From contig QZLH01000136.1 in the NCBI GenBank assembly GCA_003833135.1, forward strand, positions 138,583-150,984: a DNA stretch of 12,402 nucleotides. Reading direction: 5' to 3'. The notes beneath the pieces were generated by a model. It was not told where the DNA came from, did no database searches, and worked only from the letters and a program-made list of their open reading frames with translations. Every line of letters begins with the position of its first letter. Positions within the stretch are counted from its first letter, which is position 1. This DNA is from Oehlia diaphana. Lineage: Eukaryota; Glomeromycota; Glomeromycetes; Glomerales; Glomeraceae. Shown here one piece after another: positions 1 to 9,130 of this stretch. The translations under genes were made by a program, and so were the position numbers.

Positions 1-105
1 GTTTTCCATTTATAGTATTTTATTGAAAAAAAAAAAATTGTGTAACCTCTGGTTAATTTTATGTTTCATATTTTTGCATGCAAAAAAAAAAACTAAAAAA
101 AAAAA

Positions 106-1576
106 ATGTCCTTCGAATATTCTCAAGAACTTATAAATGATTATGAAAAATTACTTGAAAATGATAAAGGACATGATGTTATTATTTACGCTGGTCAAGA
201 TGAAAATGTAGAAGCAATTTACGCACATTCACTTATATTATGTACTAGATGCCAATATTTTCGTGCGGCATTTTTTAATGAATGGGCAATTAAAGAAAAT
301 GGAAAATTTATTCTTAAAAAATCCAACATTTCTCCTCAGATATTTAAAATTATTTTGAGGTAATAAAAAATTAGTGATCTAACAAACTGTTAAATATATC
401 TAATTATTTTAATTTAAAATATTATTTAGATTTATTTATTGTGGAAAAATTAATTTGACAAATTTACAAGGTCCAGAATTATTAAATCTTATGATTGCAG
501 TAGATGAACTTAATATTCAAACATTAATCCCTTGTATTAAAGAATATTTGATTAATCATCAATATGAATTCTTACAACAGAATCCTATTGAAATTCTTGA
601 AACTATTCATAAAGTTTATCAAAGTGATACATTTGCAGGTTTATGGGATTTCTTTATTGAAGCAATTTGTGATAAACCGGATATATTGTTTAATTCTAAT
701 AAATTAATTAGGTTAAGTGCACCCTTCTTGGAATTACTTTTAAAACGGGATGATTTATTATTAGATGAAATTGAAGTATGGGATAATTTGATCAAGTGGA
801 ATTTGGCTCAACACCCTTATATTCGGCGAGACGTTCTGAAATGGAATAAAGAAGAAATTGCAATTATGAAAAATACTTTTCATGTGTTTATTCCTTTAAT
901 TAGGTTTTATCATATATCATCAGAAGACTTTCAATTGAAAATATGTCCTTTTAAAGCGTTATTACCTGAAGATTTAACCAATAACATACTTAGATTTCAT
1001 ATGGCATCAACTAAGATACTCAACGATGATATACAATCGCCTAGAATTAAATTTCAACATTTCATTATTTTTTCTAGTTGGATTGAAAAGAAAAATGATT
1101 CTCATTATAGATATCATAGCTTAAAAGAAATTCCTTATCATTTTAATTTAATTTATCGTGCTAGTAGAGATGGTAAAACATCAGAAGCATTTCATAAAAA
1201 GTGTGATAATAAAGGAGCTACTATAGTTATGATAAAAATTAAGGGATCAGAACAGATTATTGGAGGTTACAATCCATTTGATTGGGATTCAGATAAAATT
1301 TATAAAAATACAAAAGATAGTTTTTTATTCACATTTATAGATAGAAGGGATACAAAAACCGCAAAAGTAGGATATAGTAATGGTATATATTCTATAGGTT
1401 GTTATCCGTCTTATGGACCAATATTTGGTGGTGATTTTTCTTGTAGAGATGATGGTACAGCTTGGAAGTTTAATAATATTTTTTGTTCATATCCTAATAT
1501 AGGTATTCCGATAGGAAGTATAGATGTAGATGATTATGAAGTTTTTCAGGTTATAAAAAAAACAAACCCTGAATAA
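106..1576 (+). CDS. BTB-BACK-TLDc domain protein, copy A (two exons)
   Basis: Exons are 106-359 and 430-1576, giving 466 aa. The start is the ATG after an A-rich leader and matches the start of copy B. Domains: BTB/POZ about residues 16-125 (DVIIYAG at 24-30, AHSLILC at 40-46, FIYCGKI after the splice), BACK about 135-240 (tract ending in LLPEDL), and TLDc about 295-460 (LIYRASRDG, IIGGYNPFDW, GPIFGGD, DDYEVFQV). In known families BTB-BACK proteins act as adaptors, often for Cul3 ubiquitin ligases, while TLDc domains are linked to oxidative-stress protection and V-ATPase binding; the role here is inferred. No signal peptide or membrane segment is seen. Compared with copy B it lacks about 8 residues in the BACK-TLDc linker and ends five residues earlier. 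The frame is intact. The BTB-BACK-TLDc call is firm; the cellular function is not. Confidence 0.93.
360..429 (+). other. Spliceosomal intron of copy A (phase 2)
   Basis: The first exon runs into a stop two bases after AG|GTAATA, and the BTB domain resumes after TATTTAG|A, so a 70-nt intron is required. A CTAAC branch-point candidate is at 379-383. Splicing completes an AGA Arg codon and yields ILR-FIYCGKI, the expected BTB continuation. The same codon is split in copy B. Confidence 0.93.
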
Positions 1577-1789
1577 CGTTAAAAATTTTGTTATTTAAAT
1601 CGCACAATTAGAATTTACACATAACAAATAAAAAACTTATTTAATTTTTATATTATACTATATAAAGTCATAAAGTTTATAAATGAAAACTATTCGCTTT
1701 TATTATATTATTTTAATTTGAGATAGCAATCTTCTTTAATATAATGGGAAAGTAAAATTTTTATTGCTATGTCAAAATTCTTAATAATT

Positions 1790-1894
1790 GTCCGAAGCGT
1801 CTGTCTGCGCGTGTAAATACCAATCAAATTTTCGGATCTTGCGTGTATGGTCAATGAATCGATTTGATGATCATGTGATTATACCGCTTCGGAC
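1790..1894. repeat. Short element bounded by a 10-bp inverted repeat
   Basis: GTCCGAAGCG at 1790-1799 is matched perfectly in reverse complement by CGCTTCGGAC at 1885-1894. The 105-bp interval is richer in G+C than its surroundings and contains a second inner inverted pair, ATCAAAT (about 1824-1830) with ATTTGAT (about 1862-1868). The right arm also forms its own hairpin, ATACCG/CGGTAT at 1881-1899. No target-site duplication is evident, so a miniature transposon remnant is only one possible reading; a structured RNA is another. Confidence 0.4.
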
Positions 1895-2144
1895 GGTATA
1901 TCAAACATAGAGACAAGAAATAATCGGTTAATATCCAATTTGTTACTAGTAAATATATAGTAAATATTATAATATATATATATATTATATAAATTTTCCT
2001 ATTCCTTGTCCTACTACGTTATAAAATTCAAGGAAAGAAAATTTTTATAGGTTTCATGTTGCCGTGGATCGACCAAACTCAGTGATACTTTTATACAGAA
2101 TTTCATATTTTTTTAATCGATTTATTAAAGATTAATTTATGTAA

Positions 2145-2306
2145 GTATTTGGTTTTGTCTTCAAGCTCTCGGTATTATCAACCTGCAACGCTGCAACATA
2201 TACTTCAATTTATTATAACTTGGCCGAAACTCTTTCACATCTTTGGACTTGCCCTTTTGCACCTGATGATTTTCAACCTTGGTCATGTTCCGCTACGTTT
2301 TGGTAA
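2145..2306 (+). pseudogene. Probable LINE-type retrotransposon relic (C-terminal His/Cys motif)
   Basis: A short open frame without a start codon includes a Cys at 2184 and then ETLSHLWTCP at 2226-2255. A Cys followed by E-T-x-x-H-L-x-x-C-P resembles the zinc-knuckle-like segment near the C-terminus of many non-LTR retrotransposon polyproteins, after the reverse transcriptase and RNase H domains; such elements are common in Glomeromycotina genomes. The second Cys of the expected pair is missing and no reverse transcriptase is seen nearby, so it would be a small dead fragment. The match is short and could be chance. Confidence 0.35.
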
Positions 2307-2344
2307 GCGTATTTCGTTATTAGAGTAATGTAATTTACAATAAC

Positions 2345-2438
2345 TATATGTAAATTCTTAACAATCTCTGTTACGTTTTCCTAACGTCGTAGCCAAATTC
2401 TAAACTACTGATTGTATATGTAACTTCCATAACAATCT
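2345..2438 (+). repeat. Degenerate direct repeat pair
   Basis: Positions 2345-2367 and 2415-2438 share TATATGTAA at the left and TAACAATCT at the right, with one indel and few mismatches between them, 70 bp apart. It looks like an old local duplication; no function is suggested. Confidence 0.5.
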
Positions 2439-2683
2439 TTTATTATTACTAATTTGGATATTAATTACTTTAACCATTGAAATCGAGTCAATGTCATTTT
2501 GATTAATTTCAAATATTCTTAATAATTAATAAATTATTACTTATCAAAGTTTTTTTGATAAATTAACGTTGGAAACATAAATTACAATTTGGATGTTAGA
2601 TCATCGTAGCTTAAAATTTGAAGACTTTTTGTTTTAAATCAAAAAATAATTGTGGGAAAATAAATTACTAAAATTTATACTAT

Positions 2684-2709
2684 ACGCACTATAATTACGC
2701 ACTATAATT
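2684..2709 (+). repeat. Perfect 13-bp tandem duplication
   Basis: The unit ACGCACTATAATT occurs twice head to tail at 2684-2696 and 2697-2709, followed by AC. Perfect identity suggests a recent slippage event. It lies about 450 bp upstream of the copy B start. Confidence 0.85.
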
Positions 2710-3156
2710 ACATATTTAATAATAAATCCGCATTGCTTTTTAATTATTGAAATAATTACTGAGTTTTCAAATTTAACGTTAATTTGTTGTTCAATTATAA
2801 TTTCTATTTATGAATTCTGTTAACAAAATAGTTCATGAATGAATTTTTAAAATATTTAAGAAATAAACAATGAATTTTTTTTTTTTTTTGAATTTGTAAA
2901 AAAAAAGTTAATTTTCAGATAAGTTTATCTCAAAAAAGTTATAAATTGTCTCATCATTAGTTCATACTTTTACGTCGATCGTAAAACTTGTCCAAAGCTA
3001 ACTTTGGTTAAAATTTTCGGCCCAAATTAATTTATTGATACTGATTTCCGTTTATAGAATTTCATTGACATAATGAATTTTATGTAACATATGGCTAATT
3101 TTTTTTTTCATTTTTTTTTTCGTTTAAATCCAAAAAATATTTTTTTTATAGGAAAA

Positions 3157-4690
3157 ATGTCTTTTGAATATTCTCAAGAACTTACCAGCGATTATGAAAA
3201 ATTACTTAAAATTGATAATGGATGTGATGTTATTATATACACTGGTGAAGGTGAAAATGTAGAAGAAATTCGTGCACATTCACTTATATTATGCATTAGG
3301 TCTAAGTATTTTCATGCAGCATTTTCTAACGAATGGGCCGATAAAAAAGATGGAAATTTTATTCTTAAAAAATCCAATATTTCTCCTCAAATATTTAAAA
3401 TTATTTTAAGGTAATGAATAAATAAAAATTATTTTCTTTTGTATACAAATAAATACTTGATTATACTTTTTTTTTTTTAAAAAAACAAAAAAAATTATTA
3501 GATTCATTTATTGTGGAAAAATTGATTTAACGAATTTACAAGGGCCAGAATTATTAGATCTTTTGATTGCAGTAGATGAACTTAGTATCCAAACATTAAT
3601 TCCTTGTATTCAAGAATATTTAATTAATTATCAATATGACTTTTTAAAACAAAATCCAATTGAAATTCTTGAAATTGTTTATCAAATTAATCAATGTGAT
3701 ACTTTCTCTGGTTTATGGGATTTTTTTCTTACAACAATTTGTGAAAATCCAGAGATATTATTTAATTCTGATAATTTATTTAAATTAAGGGCTCCTTTAT
3801 TGGAATTACTTTTAAAACGAGATGATCTATTATTGGATGAAATTGAAATATGGGATAGCTTGATTAAATGGTGTTTGGCTCAACATCCTTCTATTCAACA
3901 AGATGTTCTGAAATGGAATAAAGAAGAAATTACAATTATAAAAAATACTTTTCAAAATTTCATCCCTTTAATTAGATTTTATCATATATCTTCTGATGAT
4001 CTTCATTCAAAGGTATATCCTTTTAAAGCATTATTACCTGAAGATTTAATTAATAACATACTTAAATTTCATAAACCAACAAGTAAGAAATTAAATATGG
4101 ATATACAACCCCCTAGAAATCCAAAATATGATACACTTATAATTAAACCTCGACATTTTACTATTTTTTCTAATTGGATTAAAGAAAAGGAAACTGATTC
4201 ACATTATCATTATTATAATTTAAGAGATAATCCTTATCATTTTAATTTGATTTATCGCGCTAGTAGAGATGGTAAAACACCTAAAGCATTTCATAAAAAA
4301 TGTGATTATAAAGGATCCACTATAGTTATAATAAAAGTTGAAGGATCTGAACAAATTATTGGAGGATATAATCCATTTAATTGGAATTCGAGCAATAGTT
4401 ATATAACCACAACTGATAGCTTTATGTTTTCATTTACGGATAGAAAGAATATAAAAACTGGAAAAGTAGGTTATAGTAATGGAACATGTTCTATAGGTTG
4501 CTATTTAACTCATGGACCAATATTTGGTGGCGATTTTTTTTGTCATACTGATGGTACCATTTGGTATTTTAATAATTGTTTTAATTCATATCCTGATATT
4601 GACATTCCGATAGGAAATATACTTGTAGATGATTATGAAGTCTTTCAAGTTGTACCAAAACGAAATTTGAATAATGAGGAGAGCCCTTAA
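3157..4690 (+). CDS. BTB-BACK-TLDc domain protein, copy B (two exons)
   Basis: Exons are 3157-3410 and 3502-4690, giving 480 aa. An ATG at 3091 is also in frame, but it would add 22 residues coded largely by T runs and has no counterpart upstream of copy A, so 3157 is preferred. Domains match copy A: BTB about 16-125 (DVIIYTG, AHSLILC, FIYCGKI), BACK about 135-240, TLDc about 300-470 (LIYRASRDG, IIGGYNPFNW, GPIFGGD, VDDYEVFQVV). The first 85 residues match copy A at 65 positions. The BACK-TLDc linker is about 8 residues longer than in copy A and includes YDTLII, which resembles the linker usual in fungal relatives, so copy A probably lost it. As in copy A, an adaptor or stress-related role is inferred from the family only. 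An AATAAA lies at 4718-4723. Confidence 0.93.
3411..3501 (+). other. Spliceosomal intron of copy B (phase 2)
   Basis: The donor is AAG|GTAATG and the acceptor ATTATTAG|A, giving a 91-nt intron that splits the same Arg codon as in copy A. The intron sequence itself is T- and A-rich and hardly alignable with that of copy A apart from the ends. Confidence 0.93.
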
Positions 4691-6290
4691 AGTTATTTTT
4701 AAATCGTAATTCTTTATAATAAATATGTTTTGTATTATATACCTGACGAATTTGTCAAATATTTTCGTAAATTGATTATTTTTTTTGCTACAATAATTTA
4801 AGATATTTATCTCACATTATTATAATAAACAAACAACATGTTTAATTTTTTAAGCATTATAATATTAATTAAAAGTAAAGTTAAAGACCCGTAGTTGTAA
4901 ACCGTAATGTATAGATCATAATTGCATGTTTGGATGAAAGTTCAAAATTTAGAAATTGATAAAAAAATTACGACTTAATGATTCAAACGTGGATTGATGA
5001 TAATTTAATTTATTGCAACAAAGATGAAAGCGAGCAAAAGTCGGCTTCATCTTTAGACTGATATACATTTAGAATTCTTCAAAACCTAAGACATAAGCAG
5101 TTTTAGACGAATGATTCTTACTACTTCTGAACATCTTTTGATTATAAGTACAACTTATAACTATGTACTACCTTGTTCTGTATTGTAATTTATTACGAAA
5201 TGCTACTAAAAAAGGGTGCGTGTTGTTTAATATAACGCCAAAAAAATCATCTCAGTAAAAAAAACAAAGCAAAAGGTAAGCATCAAATTTTGTTTATTAA
5301 TATATATACCGACACCTTTATAAAAGTTTTTATGGCGTACTTCTTGATTACAGCTTACGTGGTATTGGCATTTGTTATTATTGATATCGCAAATTTCAGA
5401 TAACAACACGTACCAGCTTTATTCTTATTAAATTATTCCTTTTATATAAATTTTCACAGCAACTTTCAATAAAATTAGGTGTCTTTCAGGTGTGGAGCCA
5501 TGTAAACATTTACAAATTTTTTAATTAATTCCAGTAATTTGTTCGGAGAAACTACCTTTTAAATATAAATTACAGTTATTGAATGGGTTAAAAATATCGT
5601 TTACCTCGTAGGGGTGATTCTGTATTATTATACATGCCACTCAAGTTCTTGCCTAATTACGTGTTATTCACATACTGTACCAGTATTTTAATCCCACTCT
5701 TTTTATTTGGTAGTCTATCAAGACTGCTTAATATAAAAAAAATTTGCCGTTTCCCGTGTCTTATAAATAATGACAGTGATTAAAATTTATTTGGACACAG
5801 TTAGATCCTACTAAATTAGTTTAATCACGAATTATTTTAAACAATTCATTTACTATTTATTAAATTACAATACAATATTTCATGATATTTCTTTTCCTAT
5901 TATACTTTTATCAATATAATTATAATATATACGTTAATAATGAAATAAAGATATCTTTTTTATTACAACATAAACAAATAGCTTAACTGTTAACAATATG
6001 TAGCACTAAATAAAAGAAGCAGTGTTACAAAATCATTGTTACAAAAAGAAGTAGGTATATACTTATCAAAAAAGAGGTTAATAGGATGACGGAAGGAAGG
6101 AATATTACATGGTTAACTATCAAACATAACTATAGAATGTCTCAGTCAATTATAAAGTCTGAATTTAAGATTAAATTTCTTATTTTTCTCATAGGTTTTC
6201 AAAATCTTGAATATTTCATAAACGCTGCATATAACTTAATTTATGACATAATATTTGTTTAAATCGTAATTTACCGTAATCTCAACAATA
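4691..6290. other. Gene-free A+T-rich spacer
   Basis: I see no supported gene over 1.6 kb. Open frames here are short, lack recognisable motifs and have the composition of the background. The only local structure noted is a hairpin at 5020-5054. The left end will contain the 3' UTR of copy B and the right end that of the minus-strand HMG gene. Confidence 0.65.
5020..5054. other. Small imperfect hairpin
   Basis: AAAGATGAAAGC at 5020-5031 pairs with GCTTCATCTTT at 5044-5054, with one bulged A and a 12-nt loop. No T run follows and no gene ends here, so a role is unknown. Confidence 0.4.
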
Positions 6291-6698
6291 CTAATTAGTA
6301 AGCATTTCCGTATTTATAATTTCATTAAATAATTTGGAACATTTGTCATCTTCCGTTTCTACCGCTCCAGCCATTAAAGAATGGGGTTCAATAATGAATG
6401 GCGAATTAAAGGTTGATGCGATTAATTCGAAATTTTTTGAATTAAGTAAAATACCATCATTTCCAATTTTATCCATTAACTTTCTTTCATTGGATAACTG
6501 AAACCAATGCATCTTTTGTTCTTTAGATAACTTATATTTCCATTCATCAGCTGCTAATTTAACAGCGTTTGAACGCCTAATTTTTTCATTTTTACGCCGC
6601 ATAACATAATAATGCCCTGAAAAGAGGATAATGGCATTTTGTTTCTTATTAGACACGTTTCTAATGGACTTGGGCTTATTCGACTTTTTACGCGGCAT
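6291..6698 (-). CDS. HMG-box protein (MATA-HMG-like)
   Basis: Single-exon frame of 135 aa starting MPRKK. Residues about 20-78 fit an HMG box: NAIILF at 21-26 (the usual NAFILFR start of helix 1), a basic helix 1-2 region (MRRKNEKIRR), W53 in helix 2, then LSKEQKMHWFQLSNERK for the turn and helix 3. The short basic N-terminus (PRKKSNKPK) could serve in DNA contact or nuclear import. The C-terminal 57 residues are not recognised. HMG boxes bind the DNA minor groove and bend it; in fungi this subtype includes mating-type and developmental regulators, and Glomeromycotina carry many copies. The ATG is preferred because the frame has a stop at 6743-6741 and no upstream ATG. Whether it is part of any mating locus cannot be told; no other mating-type gene is seen. 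The target and function are unknown. Confidence 0.82.
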   Translation of the reverse strand: MPRKKSNKPKSIRNVSNKKQNAIILFSGHYYVMRRKNEKIRRSNAVKLAADEWKYKLSKEQKMHWFQLSNERKLMDKIGNDGILLNSKNFELIASTFNSPFIIEPHSLMAGAVETEDDKCSKLFNEIINTEMLTN

Positions 6699-6757
6699 TT
6701 TAGACAGAAAGACAATTACTGTAATTTTTATATTTTTTCTTTAAAAAAAAAAATATC

Positions 6758-6828
6758 CTAAAGAAAATTATAGTTAGTTTAGAAATTACAAAGGCTAATA
6801 ATACTAAAATTAGTAGAAATTATCTTAC
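6758..6828 (-). other. Intron-like sequence upstream of the HMG gene
   Basis: On the minus strand a GTAAGA donor at 6828 is followed, 71 nt on, by a CTTTAG acceptor ending at 6758, with an ACTAAC branch-point candidate a short distance before it. These are near-ideal fungal intron signals. It would be a 5' UTR intron of the HMG gene, since splicing does not connect the upstream small frame to the HMG frame: the joined frame ends at a TAA at 6730-6728. Confidence 0.4.
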
Positions 6829-6885
6829 TTCTTTTAAAAAATCCGCCGCAATATCTTGTGAATTTGCAAGCGCTTTAAGCGACAT
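6829..6885 (-). other. Small open frame before the intron-like sequence (possible uORF)
   Basis: From the ATG at 6885 the minus strand reads MSLKALANSQDIAADFLKE up to the putative donor. Unspliced it ends three codons later (V-R-stop). The segment is richer in G+C than the DNA around it. It is not in frame with the HMG protein. It may be an upstream ORF in the HMG leader, or the orphan first exon of a lost gene; I do not recognise the peptide. Confidence 0.3.
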
Positions 6886-7187
6886 TTTCCACTTTTATAA
6901 TTTTTTTTTTTTAAGTGAATATCATGTGAAATTTAATTATATACTTTCAAAAAGAACATAGAGAGCGAAACTAAATAATTCTTTCATCCGAAACACATTG
7001 AGAACTGAAGGATCCTTTCTTCTTCTTTGAGACGCATCGAGAATTTTTTTATTATTTTCCTTTGCGACCGAAAAAAACACTTTTGTTATTTTTATTGAAA
7101 CACATTTATTACCATAAATTCTTTCAGAAAAACTCCGGAAGTCCGATTAGATTATTTGTATATATGAAATGGTTGGACTAATTGGCC

Positions 7188-7202
7188 TTTTTTAGGTGGC
7201 AT
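7188..7202 (-). pseudogene. Relic HMG gene start (MPPKK)
   Basis: On the minus strand an ATG at 7202-7200 begins MPPKK, parallel to MPRKK of the intact HMG gene, and the sequence before it also matches. The frame then reads into copy 1 of the duplicated segment and stops after 16 codons without an HMG box. It is best read as the truncated 5' end of a duplicated HMG gene. Confidence 0.5.
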
Positions 7203-7507
7203 TTTAATTACTCTATTTTTTCTTTGTGATTAAAAAAAACCTTTATGAAAGTTTTTCTATTTATATATTTTTTTTTAAAAAAATGAAATATAATGTGAAA
7301 TTTAATTATATTTAAAAAAGAACATAGCGGAGAAAGGATTAGTTCTTTCATCTGAAACGCATTGAGAACCTAAAAAGATTATTTTTGTTATATATATTAA
7401 TTATTTTTTTTAAACCGCATTTTTTTAATACCGCAAATTCTTTCAGAAAAACTTTGGAAGTTAGATTGATTAATTACAGCGCATGCACGTTTACATATGA
7501 AATGATT
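7190..7507. repeat. Upstream HMG region, duplicated segment copy 2 (shortened)
   Basis: Direct repeat of copy 1 with internal deletions: the offset between matching blocks falls from about 505 bp at the start codon to about 369 and then about 318 bp. It begins with a relic start codon matching the one of the HMG gene and ends near a TATGAAATG-like block shared with 7161-7172. Confidence 0.7.
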
Positions 7508-7710
7508 TCATATTATTAAATAACATCATTTGCCGACGTACGTAAATGATAAACAAGATAAGATAATAAGGAAAAGCTGGAATTATATCTCCTTTAAGTA
7601 ATGTATGTAAATAATAATAGAATAAAATAAGAAATATTTGTTAATTAAATGAATGAAAAATAATTCACTTGTAAAAAAAAATTCTAACTTACTATTCAGT
7701 TTGTACTTTT

Positions 7711-7738
7711 ATATTTATTTATTTATTTATTTATTATT
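7711..7738 (+). repeat. (ATTT)n microsatellite
   Basis: About six head-to-tail copies of a T-rich tetranucleotide. This is ordinary slippage-prone DNA in an A+T-rich genome. Confidence 0.85.
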
Positions 7739-8544
7739 ATTTGGTTTGCGATGTGACTCTGTAATTGAAAGAAATATCAAAAGGTTGCCATCGTATATAT
7801 ATAAGAAGATTAGATCAAAACAAAAAATTATCTGTGGCTGGTGTTCGGGTATAGTGTGGCTAGGGAACTACATAAGGAAAATTTCAATACAAGAAGCCCC
7901 AGCGCAGTTCATGCAAACGATCTTTTATTTCTATTTTAGATGCATGCATGATCACCATTATTTCTTTGTTAATTGATCGTGTACCTAACAATGAAGTTTT
8001 TTTTGAATTTGAATCAAATACATATTTGTTATTTATATAAACATTAAAATTATATGAAAACCCCTTTATGTCTCATGAAAAAATGTAACCGTGCCCATGT
8101 GTCACCCTTAATGCGTGAAAGTTGCATATTATTACATTAAGTCCGATTCGAAAATATTTTTAATTTTTTCTAAATTTATTAATTTACTATACAAAAAATA
8201 ACAATCGTATACGGTATAGTTTCTAGGCACTGAACTGAATGTATTGTTAAAATTGAACTTCATTTTACCAAACTTAATAATATTGTTATACAATAATATA
8301 AAAATATAAAAATGTATAACAATTATATATAGTATATTTTTTAAATACGGAATATATCGTAAATGCGGACAAAGACTACCATGATATCATTCATTTCAAA
8401 TAGGTTAATTCTAATTTTATTTCATTGTCTTCGATTACTCTGATAAATAATCTAACCAATTACATTTATCCAAAGTTTCCAAGACGAAGCCATGTGGTTT
8501 TGTTTTCCATAAATAATCATTATAATAATAAATTTCACAAAAAC

Positions 8545-8563
8545 TGAGTCATGAAATGAGTCA
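8545..8563. promoter_or_regulatory. Pair of TGAGTCA (AP-1/Gcn4-type bZIP) sites
   Basis: Perfect TGAGTCA occurs at 8545-8551 and 8557-8563, 12 bp centre to centre. The second lies in the 9-bp palindrome ATGAGTCAT, the classical Gcn4 site. It is about 570 bp upstream of the 9131 HMG-like gene. Being a regulatory site is inferred from the motif and spacing only. Confidence 0.3.
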
Positions 8564-9130
8564 TTTAATTTGAATTGTAAATGAAGTATTATAATTGGAT
8601 AATTTGACATTATAAGAATAATTTTCTTTTTAAGGTTATGAAGGAGCTACAGAAATTGTTTCGTGACTAATTATAAAAAATTTCTTTTAAAAAATGAAAT
8701 ATTATTAGTAATTTATAAATACCGTATAACATTTATTTTTAAATTTTGCGCAGAAATTTTTTATCGTCCCAATTAAATCGCCATATATTTGGCACATATA
8801 TTTCATAACGGATTTACAGCAATCAATTTTTATCATTATTAAGTAATTAATTTAAAATTAACTACTATTCAACATGGAAATAGAATCATTTAGTAAATCG
8901 GGTTTGAAAGAAACTTGTTAATTAAGTGTTCTTTCATTATTAAACACTGATATCATCTTTTCTTTATTTAAGAATTTTGCTTACGTATTTTGAAACGAAG
9001 TAAGTTTTATTTTTAGGCGACCTTTCATCTCTCGGCGAATTTTCTCCAAAAATAATGTATAAAGTAGAAGCGTCAGAGCTCAATTCTCAAAACTCAATTA
9101 CATCGTTTTTATTTTTATCTCGTAAAAAAT

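Larger units (their letters stand above)
1577..3045. other. Spacer between the two BTB-BACK-TLDc genes
   Basis: No intact gene is visible on either strand. A poly(A)-signal-like AATAAA follows copy A at 1627-1632. The spacer holds an inverted-repeat element (1790-1894), an AT dinucleotide tract near 1970-1990, a probable retrotransposon relic (2145-2306), a degenerate direct repeat (2345-2438), a 13-bp tandem repeat (2684-2709) and a run of 15 T (2875-2889). The rest is A+T-rich sequence with nothing recognisable. Confidence 0.7.
6692..7175. repeat. Upstream HMG region, duplicated segment copy 1
   Basis: This segment covers the first codons and upstream region of the HMG gene and is matched in the same order by 7190-7507. 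Shared blocks include an exact 18-bp match at 6924-6941 with 7293-7310, a block at 6979-7005 with 7343-7369 (25 of 27), and a block at about 7116-7153 with 7434-7471. The intron-like and small-frame segment (6758-6885) is present only here. Confidence 0.7.
7508..9130. other. Gene-free spacer between the divergent HMG genes
   Basis: No supported coding region. It contains an (ATTT)n microsatellite at about 7711-7738, a slightly G+C-richer patch at about 7745-7925 whose plus-strand frame shows no recognisable motif, and a pair of TGAGTCA sites at 8545-8563. The right end should include the promoter and leader of the 9131 gene. Confidence 0.6.

Noticed and set aside
3091..3156. Upstream in-frame ATG adding 22 residues to copy B
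   Set aside because: The extension is mostly Phe and Asn codons from T/A runs, and the aligned upstream DNA of copy A lacks this ATG.
5227..5409. 60-aa minus-strand open frame
   Set aside because: No motif or supporting signals, with Phe/Leu/Asn-rich background composition.
7653..7976. 107-aa plus-strand open frame with Cys and Trp residues
   Set aside because: Its N-terminal part is coded by a T-rich microsatellite and the rest shows no recognisable family; stops and composition fit chance.
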